Assembly: GCA_023424995.1 (NCBI GenBank)
Contig: JAFADH010000014.1
Location: forward strand, 1-30,813
Origin: Bacillota bacterium
GTDB taxonomy: Bacteria > Bacillota > Clostridia > Lachnospirales > Lachnospiraceae
Length of the DNA stretch: 30,813 bases
Direction: 5' to 3'
Shown: in pieces, positions 13,588-20,427 of the stretch
Layout of the letters: each line of letters starts with the position of its first letter
Numbering within the stretch: position 1 is the first letter of the stretch
Notes under the pieces: model-generated
The model's database searches: none
What the model was told of the DNA's origin: nothing
The model's input: the letters and a program-made list of their open reading frames with translations, nothing else
Translations under genes and position numbers: made by a program

Positions 13588-14368
13588 AGTAATGACCCTC
13601 CTAAATTGTATTAAAGTTGTAACTATCCATTAACCTCCGGAATTCGCCGAAATTTCGGACCGACCGGCATAAAGCATAAAACAAATGCCTGAAGCCTATA
13701 CTTCCTGACTGCTTTATATGTATAACGTATTCCAGCATACGTTGCATATAAACATGCGTATTCATAAGAATCCCTGTGGCTGAATAGTCATTTAATGATT
13801 CTAATGGTGACAGATAACGTTGAATGGAACATCTTTATATTGTTTTTCTATATTATATATGAATTATCAGTTATTTTCCATGTAATTCTTAAATATTCTT
13901 ATGAAAATTTAGTACTAGCGTACTGTCTCATTTAACTTTAGTTAAATTGTACCGATTGTTCTGTCATTCTTCAAGGAAACTGAACGCTTCACAGCAGCGG
14001 CTGCGTGGAGTTAAGCTGATGCTGCAGATGAAAACAGACTGTGCGGTCCGGCTGATTATGAGTGAGACAATTCGCCGGAATATAAATTCCGTATTGCTGA
14101 AGTTTTATTAAGTACAATATAAAGCCGCTGCGGGAATATGATATTTTATTTCAGGAGTAAAGCAATATCCCCTTAAGAGATCTACCGTGGTTCTATGATC
14201 AGCGATTTATGAAGCTGCTCGCTTTGCAGACTGTCCGCTGATATAACGGCAATACATACTGCAGTATATTCCTTGAATATACCATGTAACAGTAAAATCT
14301 CGCAAGGGGATACTTGTTCACAACCTTATATTTTACGGTCTTTCAATATACAACAGCTCCATACCCTA
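13588..14368. other. Long intergenic region with several perfect palindromes
   Basis: 780 nt without a convincing gene on either strand. Features seen: CCGAAATTTCGG (13647-13658); a long imperfect hairpin, 13713-13729 with 13737-13751, 14-15 bp with a small bulge; AGTACTAGCGTACT (13911-13924); ATTTAACT-TT-AGTTAAAT (13930-13947); and ATACTGCAGTAT near 14256-14267. It should hold the promoter of the 137-aa/radA unit and the clpC terminator, but neither is clear. A weak ACCCT/AGGGT hairpin spans the clpC stop and lacks a T-run. Confidence 0.45.
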
Positions 14369-16849
14369 TTATACAAGGGTAGATTCACTGGGCTGCTTTG
14401 TCCCGACAACCATCTCATTATCCAGATAATCGATGCGTACGGTATCTCCTTCCTTAATGGTTCCTGCAAGGATGGCTTCTGCAAGCTTATCTTCGATATT
14501 GGTCTGGATCGCACGGCGCAGGGGTCTTGCACCGTACTTCGGATCAAAGCCGGTCTCCGCCAGATGCGCCACCACTTCTTCACTGGTGTCCAGTGCGATG
14601 TTCATCTGGGCTTTGCTCCTCTTGGCAATGGAAGCAATCATGATAACTACAATGCTCTTGATATTTTCCTTGGTCAACTGATGGAATACGATAATTTCAT
14701 CGATACGGTTAATGAACTCCGGCTTAAAGATGCGCTTCACCTCTTCCATTACCCCATCCTTCATACGCTTGTAATCCTCCTTCTCATCGATGACGGAAGC
14801 GAAGCCAAGACGCTTGGGAGCGATGATATTCTGTGCTCCGGCATTGGAGGTCATGATTATAATGGTATTCTTAAAGCTTACTCTTCTGCCCTGTGCATCG
14901 GTGATATGACCGTCATCCAATACCTGCAGAAGGATATTGAATACATCCGGATGTGCCTTCTCAATCTCGTCGAACAGGATTACGGAATAGGGATTCTGCC
15001 TCACCTTCTCACTTAGCTGTCCGCCCTCGTCATAGCCTACATATCCCGGAGGGGAGCCAATGAGCTTGCTGACGCTGTGTTTTTCCATATATTCTGACAT
15101 ATCAACGCGGATGATGGAGTTCTCGCTACCGAACATGGCCTCTGCCAGGGCTTTGGACAGCTCGGTCTTGCCGACACCGGTGGGTCCTAAGAATAGGAAA
15201 GAACCGATGGGGCGGTTGGGATCCTTAAGGCCTACACGGCCGCGGCGGATGGCTTTCGCTACGGCAGCTACTGCCTCTTCCTGTCCGACCACGCGCTTAT
15301 GAAGAATATTCTCCAGGTTCTGGAGACGCTCCGTCTCCTCTTCTGCCAGCTTCTTGACCGGTATCTTGGTCCAGCTGGCCACGATCTCGGCGATCTCATT
15401 CTCACTGACTACCAGCTGCTTCTCCAGCTTGACCTTTTCGTCCTGGAGTCTTTGTCTCTCCAGCTCCTCCTGCTTTGCCTCCTGCTGCTTCTTGATCTCA
15501 CCGGCTTTTTCATAAGCTTCCGCTTTGATTGCTTTTTCCTTTTCGTCCTCCAGCCGCTTGATCTCCTGCTCCAGCTCCTTAATCTCCGGAGATGAAGTAT
15601 AGGTGCTGAGGCGTACCTTGGAGGAAGCTTCGTCCATTAGATCGATGGCCTTGTCAGGCAAATAACGGTCATTGATATAGCGGCTTGACAGCTTTACGGC
15701 AGCTTCCAATGCTCCGTCGGTGATGCGGACCTGGTGATGGGCCTCATACTTATCCCTTAAACCGTACAGGATCAGGACAGCTTCTTCTTCCGAAGGCTCA
15801 TCCACTACTACCGGCTGGAAACGCCGCTCCAGGGCAGCATCCTTTTCAATGTATTTGCGGTATTCTTCTCTGGTGGTTGCTCCGATAATCTGAAGCTCGC
15901 CGCGGGCCAGGGAAGGCTTTAGGATATTAGAGGCATCGATAGCGCCTTCTGCTCCGCCGGCACCGATGATGGTATGAATCTCATCGATGAAGAGCAGTAC
16001 ATTGCCGTCCGAGATAACCTCACTGATTACCTTCTTGATTCTCTCTTCGAATTCACCACGGTATTTGCTTCCTGCCACCATACCGGACAGATCCAGGGTT
16101 ACCACACGTTTTTCTTTAATAGTCTCAGGAATATTCCCTTCTACGATCTTAAGTGCAAGCCCTTCGGCAATGGCAGTTTTACCAACGCCGGGCTCCCCGA
16201 CGAGGCAGGGATTGTTCTTCGTTCTGCGGCTCAGGATCTGAACCACTCTCTGGATTTCCTGCTCTCTTCCGATGACGGGATCCAGCTTGCCTTCTCTTGC
16301 ATATTCCGTCAGATCGCGGCTGTACTGGTCCAGGGTAGGGGTCGCGGTGGCTTTGCTCTTCTGCTGCTTTCCCTTCGAGGCGGGAGCATAATCACTCTTT
16401 GCTGCGCTGATATCCACTCCGGTTGCCGTAAGAATATCAATATATACCTTCTGTATATTAACGCCCAGCGTGTTCAGTAATCTTACCGCAATACAGTCGG
16501 ATTCCTTGATGAGTGCAATTAGTATGTGCTCCGTTCCGACCAGCTGTGCCTTCAATTTGGCTGCTTCCTTATAGCTCTGATCCAGAATCCGCTTGGATCT
16601 GGGTGTGAAGCTGCCCGCATCCATCATCTCAACACCGTTGTTGGGAGCTATCAGCTGGTTCACCAGTTCCAATACTTTATCAACCGTCACACCGTTTTCT
16701 TCCAGAATCTTCGATGCGACGCCTTCCACCTCCATGAGTCCGATCAGAAGATGTTCCGTTCCGATATAATTATGGGAAAGCCGGTATGCGACTTCCCTAG
16801 CCACATTGATGGCATTCTTTGCATTTTCAGTGAATTTATCATACATCAT
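14369..16849 (-). CDS. clpC: ClpC AAA+ unfoldase of the ClpCP protease
   Basis: 826 aa, normal length. AAGGAGG lies 5 nt before the first of two ATGs. Two Clp-N repeats occupy residues 1-145. D1 has Walker A GEPGVGKTA near 215, a UVR-like coiled middle domain lies at about 410-470, and D2 has Walker A GPTGVGKTE near 555. The ClpP-docking tripeptide Leu-Gly-Phe sits in PKRLGFAS near 680, so it should pair with ClpP. It unfolds damaged or arginine-phosphorylated proteins for degradation. It is the last gene of the operon after mcsA and mcsB, 38 nt past mcsB, and the operon architecture supports McsB-marked substrate delivery. Confidence 0.97.
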   Translation of the reverse strand: MMYDKFTENAKNAINVAREVAYRLSHNYIGTEHLLIGLMEVEGVASKILEENGVTVDKVLELVNQLIAPNNGVEMMDAGSFTPRSKRILDQSYKEAAKLKAQLVGTEHILIALIKESDCIAVRLLNTLGVNIQKVYIDILTATGVDISAAKSDYAPASKGKQQKSKATATPTLDQYSRDLTEYAREGKLDPVIGREQEIQRVVQILSRRTKNNPCLVGEPGVGKTAIAEGLALKIVEGNIPETIKEKRVVTLDLSGMVAGSKYRGEFEERIKKVISEVISDGNVLLFIDEIHTIIGAGGAEGAIDASNILKPSLARGELQIIGATTREEYRKYIEKDAALERRFQPVVVDEPSEEEAVLILYGLRDKYEAHHQVRITDGALEAAVKLSSRYINDRYLPDKAIDLMDEASSKVRLSTYTSSPEIKELEQEIKRLEDEKEKAIKAEAYEKAGEIKKQQEAKQEELERQRLQDEKVKLEKQLVVSENEIAEIVASWTKIPVKKLAEEETERLQNLENILHKRVVGQEEAVAAVAKAIRRGRVGLKDPNRPIGSFLFLGPTGVGKTELSKALAEAMFGSENSIIRVDMSEYMEKHSVSKLIGSPPGYVGYDEGGQLSEKVRQNPYSVILFDEIEKAHPDVFNILLQVLDDGHITDAQGRRVSFKNTIIIMTSNAGAQNIIAPKRLGFASVIDEKEDYKRMKDGVMEEVKRIFKPEFINRIDEIIVFHQLTKENIKSIVVIMIASIAKRSKAQMNIALDTSEEVVAHLAETGFDPKYGARPLRRAIQTNIEDKLAEAILAGTIKEGDTVRIDYLDNEMVVGTKQPSESTLV

Positions 16850-16887
16850 AAAAACCTCCTTCTGCCGCCTTACGGCAGCTCTAATCC

Positions 16888-17922
16888 TTAGACTATACTT
16901 GGCAATTCATTCCGAATATATTCCGCCCTTGCCTGATCTCTGGTCAAGCTGCCTACATTCTTGCCGAGAGTCCATTGCAGGCTGCCCGGCTGTACTCCCA
17001 TCATCAGCTTGTGCACATTGAAACCGCGGTCAAAGGTTATCAGTCCGCAGTCCATCCCGAACTTTAACTGGGACAACAGGGTCATGGCATCCTCCGGGGA
17101 CAATTGTCTGGCATATTTTAATACTCCGTAAGAACGGAATACCTGATCTTCAATCTCATCCGCATTTACCGAAAGCATGTACTCACGGCGTTTGCGTTCC
17201 TGCTTTACCACCTGGAACACGATCCGCTTCAGATTCTCAATAATCTCATTCTCCGAATTACCCAGTGTCTTCTGGTTCGATATCTGATAGATGCTTCCCA
17301 GGCTCTTGGTTCCCTCGCCATAGATGCCCCGGATGGTAACACCGTATTTACCCACCTCCTCGATGAGCTTTTGGATCATCCGGGCCGAACTGAGGGCGGG
17401 CAGAAACACCATGCAGGAGGCACGTAATCCGGTGCCGGCATTGGTGGGGCAGGCGGTCAGATAGCCGTACTTCTCATCATAGGCAAATTGCAGCTTCTCA
17501 TAAGCGATATCATCAATATGGTCCGCTTCGCTGTAGGCACTCTCCAGGTTCATACCTCCAACAATTGCCTGGATCCTGATATGGTCCTCCTCATTGATCA
17601 TTATACTGATGGTCTCATCCTCGGATAAAATCAGACCTGTGGTCTGTTCCTTCTCCGCCAGCAGCGGACTGACAATGTGCCGTTCCACCATGGCCGTCTT
17701 GTCAATGTCACTGAGGGTACTGATATTGCAGGCATAATATTTTCTTTTATCCTTATCGGACAGGGAGGAAGTGATACCCTTCACCTCTTCCACAAGTGCC
17801 GTTGCCTGATCCTCATCGATCTTTCCCGAGAAGGGATAGGTCTCAAGATTTCTGGCGAGTCTGACCCGGCTGGATATCACTACATCATTGTCCGGTACGA
17901 TCTGCTCATACCATTTAAGCAT
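16888..17922 (-). CDS. mcsB: Protein-arginine kinase McsB
   Basis: 344 aa. It belongs to the phosphagen-kinase fold: SSRVRLARNLETYPF near residues 17-31 and NEEDHIRIQ near 111-119 (the McsB-specific acidic loop with catalytic Glu). CPTNAGTGLRAS near 162-173 holds the conserved Cys, and RGIYGEGTKS near 200-209 follows. It phosphorylates arginine residues on client proteins, which are then recognised by ClpC. AAGGAGG lies 10 nt before the ATG. The gene overlaps the 3' end of mcsA by 8 nt, so translation is coupled. All key motifs are intact. In the usual Firmicute system McsB also inactivates CtsR, but no ctsR is visible here. Confidence 0.96.
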   Translation of the reverse strand: MLKWYEQIVPDNDVVISSRVRLARNLETYPFSGKIDEDQATALVEEVKGITSSLSDKDKRKYYACNISTLSDIDKTAMVERHIVSPLLAEKEQTTGLILSEDETISIMINEEDHIRIQAIVGGMNLESAYSEADHIDDIAYEKLQFAYDEKYGYLTACPTNAGTGLRASCMVFLPALSSARMIQKLIEEVGKYGVTIRGIYGEGTKSLGSIYQISNQKTLGNSENEIIENLKRIVFQVVKQERKRREYMLSVNADEIEDQVFRSYGVLKYARQLSPEDAMTLLSQLKFGMDCGLITFDRGFNVHKLMMGVQPGSLQWTLGKNVGSLTRDQARAEYIRNELPSIV

Positions 17923-18463
17923 TGGTAGTTTCCTCCTTCTTCAGCTGCTTGATCAGATCACGCAGCCTGGCTGCTTCTTCAAATTCTTCTTTCTCTATTG
18001 CTTCCTGAAGCTTCAATGAAAGCTTCTCTATCTCCGTAAAATCCTTCAGCCTCCGGTTTGCACTATCGGTTACAAAGCCCTTCGGGCGTTTGCCTGTATG
18101 GATATCGGAGCCCTGGATACCCTTGAAGGTCTTGGACAGCTGGTCATGAAAGCTCCGGTAACAATGGGCGCAGCCAAAACGTCCCTTTTGTACAAATTCA
18201 TCATAGGTGGTGCCGCAGTGAGCACAGGTGAGTGAAGAAGCCTTCTCTCCGGCCTTCTTCTTATCGGCGGAAGCATAAGTATCAAGCAGGGTGGATAGTA
18301 AATCTCCAAGTGTTAATTCACTATTCAGCAATGGTTTCTCCATTTGAAAGGATGTATAATCTGTAGCGCATTCCTCACAAAGATGCTGTTCCTTTTTAAC
18401 ACCGTTAATTATCTCCGTATACAATATCTTGGCGTCTCTTTTCTGGCATCTGTCACATAGCAT
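17915..18463 (-). CDS. mcsA: McsA, zinc-finger activator of McsB
   Basis: 182 aa. Two CXXC zinc-finger pairs lie at residues 3-6 (CDRC) and 28-31 (CEEC), with a second set at about 80-83 (CAHC) and 98-101 (CAHC). A UvrB/C (UVR) motif is at about 145-180 (LKLQEAIEKEEFEEAARLRD). McsA binds and activates McsB. RBS AAAGGGGG lies 9 nt before the ATG. It starts 5 nt after the stop of the GntR-type regulator. Length and motif order are normal for the family. Confidence 0.95.
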   Translation of the reverse strand: MLCDRCQKRDAKILYTEIINGVKKEQHLCEECATDYTSFQMEKPLLNSELTLGDLLSTLLDTYASADKKKAGEKASSLTCAHCGTTYDEFVQKGRFGCAHCYRSFHDQLSKTFKGIQGSDIHTGKRPKGFVTDSANRRLKDFTEIEKLSLKLQEAIEKEEFEEAARLRDLIKQLKKEETTNA

Positions 18464-18468
18464 GGTAA

Positions 18469-18843
18469 TTACCCCCTTTCAAATTCGTTAAATATGTCAT
18501 TAACGATTTCATGTGCCTCCTCACAACTGATATTCTTACAAAATGCTTTTGCAAGCACAACACGCAGATCTTCCCGCATCTCCTGAATTGCCTTCAGTTT
18601 GTCGATATCAATCGCAATGATAGCCCCTCTTCTGCGGTCAAGCTTCAGATATCCCTCCTGCCTAAGAATTGCGTAAGCCTTATTCACGGTATGCATATTG
18701 ATTCCGATATGCTCTGCCAGATCTCTTACGGAGGGCAGATTCTCACCCTCCTGCAGCTGTGAAGTGGCAATACCATATATAATCTGATTCCTCAGTTGGA
18801 TATAGATAGCTTCATCACTATTAAAATCAATCTGTACATACAT
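18469..18843 (-). CDS. GntR-family (YtrA-like) regulator heading the mcsA-mcsB-clpC operon
   Basis: 124 aa from the ATG at 18843, with AGAGGTG 7 nt upstream; the frame is open further upstream but crosses the promoter. Residues 8-75 are a GntR winged HTH (IYIQLRNQIIYGIATSQL, LPSVRDLAEHIGINMHTVNKAY, the classic GntR helix pair, then LRQEGYLKLDRRRGAII). The short helical C-terminus (about 50 residues) and total size fit the YtrA subfamily, with no ligand-binding domain. It is the first gene of the operon, 5 nt before mcsA, where CtsR normally sits in Firmicutes. A 23-bp inverted repeat on its promoter suggests autoregulation of the whole protein-quality-control operon. Confidence 0.85.
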   Translation of the reverse strand: MYVQIDFNSDEAIYIQLRNQIIYGIATSQLQEGENLPSVRDLAEHIGINMHTVNKAYAILRQEGYLKLDRRRGAIIAIDIDKLKAIQEMREDLRVVLAKAFCKNISCEEAHEIVNDIFNEFERG

Positions 18844-18937
18844 AAGGACACACCTCTTAACTGATAGTAAATCATTATGATTTATGATATTTAAATCACT
18901 TTGCTTCAGCAGGAACGCTGATAATGTAACGTTATAT

Positions 18938-18978
18938 CTGTTATACACCCAGTATAACAGAACTTTACATATTGTCAA
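18938..18978 (-). promoter_or_regulatory. Promoter and inverted-repeat operator of the gntR-mcsA-mcsB-clpC operon
   Basis: On the minus strand, TTGACA (18978-18973), a 16-nt spacer and TATACT. The -10 lies in a perfect inverted repeat CTGTTATAC (18938-18946) / GTATAACAG (18952-18960) with a 5-nt centre, a typical GntR dimer site. No CtsR-type heptad tandem repeat (GGTCAAA) is seen in the region. The promoter begins a few bases past the stop of the upstream cohesin-domain gene. Confidence 0.8.
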
Positions 18979-18986
18979 GCAAAACC

Positions 18987-20216
18987 CTATTTGCTTCTTT
19001 TATGTCTTTTTTTCTTCAAAGCCAGGTGAATTGCCACAATCGTCATCAATACACTGAAGGCAGCCAATAACGCTATCACAATTGCCGCTTTTGTAAGATT
19101 GGCGTTATATTCTTCCGTCAGGGTATCCGCATCCTCACCGGTATTTCCTTCCTGGTTTATGACCAGACTTTCAGGTACATATCTCTGCATGGTCTTCTCT
19201 ATCCGGTCGTACAGATAGAAGCCGGCTTCTCCGTATTCATTCTGTGCATAGAGCAGAATAAATTCACTTGCTTCATTCTTCTCCGGTATATATGCGGTAA
19301 CTGTAACTCCTGACAATATGAGACGACCCTGCTTATAACCTTCCGGTATCTCTACCGTATCCTCCGGTTCCAGCAGCATATATTTACCGTTGTAGACAGC
19401 GTATTTTATACCGTCCTGGTTGGTAACCTCAAAGGATCTGTGCTCCGGTAACGGTGTAACGGGTGCTTCTTCCGACGGATCGCCGGTACCTGCTTCCTTC
19501 GTTACCTTGATATTATATTCTATGACGTTGCCTGATTCCGCTAACACAGAAACGATAACTTTATTTTCCCCTTCTTTTAATAAATCATTACCTGAAATTG
19601 AAATTGATGCTTTTGGATCCTCCGGAAGCGCGGTTATGACTAATTGCTGGACATCTGAGCTTACCGCTGTAGAATATTCCGTGATGCCGGCTTCAAAAGC
19701 CGGTACCATCTCGGAGGGACTTATGTTCAGAGATTTTAGTCTTGCATTATCAGAGGCGGTTACCGGTGCTTTTATATTCACTGTTAAGTTTGAACTGGAC
19801 ACAGACATTTCATTCCCTGATAAAGAATCATATACATAGGCACGATCTGCAAACGAAATATCACTGTGCCCCACCTTTAACGCCTTGAACTCCAACGTAT
19901 ATTTTCTGGAGGTATCTCCGTCCACTACATTCATATCCGATATTCTTAAGAATCCGCTGTCTCCGGTGATTACGGAAGCTCCTCCGAGATATTCCAGAAT
20001 TTCATCGTCATAGACTATGCTCGTTTCAAAATTACTGAATTCCGTCTCTGAATTAATTGTAATATATACAAAGAATTTATTTCCTTCCGTAACCTGTGCC
20101 GATTCGGCGCTGATCGTCACCTCCGCACTGGCTGCTTTACAGGGTTTTACATATATATAGCCAATCGCTGCAAACATACATACAAATATTATTAAGTATT
20201 TCCTCCAACTCTTCAT
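18987..20216 (-). CDS. Membrane-anchored cohesin-domain surface protein
   Basis: 409 aa from the ATG at 20216, 6 nt after AAAGGAGG; the ATG at 20222 abuts the SD and is unlikely. A signal peptide (about 1-30, KYLIIFVCMFAAIGYIY) is followed by a cohesin-like beta-sandwich (about 33-148: VTEGNKFFVYITINSETE, FSNFETSIVYDDEILEYLGG). Next come a cadherin-like beta-sandwich domain (about 155-240: LKSLNISPSEMVPAFEAGIT), a beta-rich extracellular domain (about 255-350), a membrane helix (about 372-398) and a basic tail KKKRHKRSK. Cohesins normally bind dockerins on carbohydrate-active enzymes. Here a single copy on a membrane anchor would tether a partner to the cell surface. No dockerin gene is in the window. 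Whether it binds dockerins is inference from fold. Confidence 0.75.
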   Translation of the reverse strand: MKSWRKYLIIFVCMFAAIGYIYVKPCKAASAEVTISAESAQVTEGNKFFVYITINSETEFSNFETSIVYDDEILEYLGGASVITGDSGFLRISDMNVVDGDTSRKYTLEFKALKVGHSDISFADRAYVYDSLSGNEMSVSSSNLTVNIKAPVTASDNARLKSLNISPSEMVPAFEAGITEYSTAVSSDVQQLVITALPEDPKASISISGNDLLKEGENKVIVSVLAESGNVIEYNIKVTKEAGTGDPSEEAPVTPLPEHRSFEVTNQDGIKYAVYNGKYMLLEPEDTVEIPEGYKQGRLILSGVTVTAYIPEKNEASEFILLYAQNEYGEAGFYLYDRIEKTMQRYVPESLVINQEGNTGEDADTLTEEYNANLTKAAIVIALLAAFSVLMTIVAIHLALKKKRHKRSK

Positions 20217-20291
20217 ACGCATCCTCCTTTATAAATTCCATTTATACTGTTGTTAAGAATATAATCCTATCATAATTGCCTTATATACAAA

Positions 20292-20322
20292 ATCCGGCCG
20301 AAGGTCTTCCCCGCGGCCGGAT
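20292..20322 (-). terminator. Terminator of the autolysin gene
   Basis: A perfect 9-bp stem ATCCGGCCG (20292-20300) / CGGCCGGAT (20314-20322) is followed on the minus strand by TTTTGTATAT. It lies between the autolysin gene stop and the cohesin-domain gene. Confidence 0.7.
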
Positions 20323-20427
20323 AGATTAACAGTATTCCAATTTCCAGCCTATTATCAAGCCTAATCCTCTGCTCCATGTAACTAGCATAGGTTTCATATC
20401 CAAAAAATGCTGGTAATATCTTAAGTA

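Noticed and set aside
14273..15016. 247-codon plus-strand frame opposite clpC
   Set aside because: Shadow of clpC codon structure; no RBS, composition not protein-like.
18844..18978. CtsR box in the clpC operon promoter
   Set aside because: No tandem GGTCAAA-like heptads; the only strong symmetry is the CTGTTATAC/GTATAACAG repeat.
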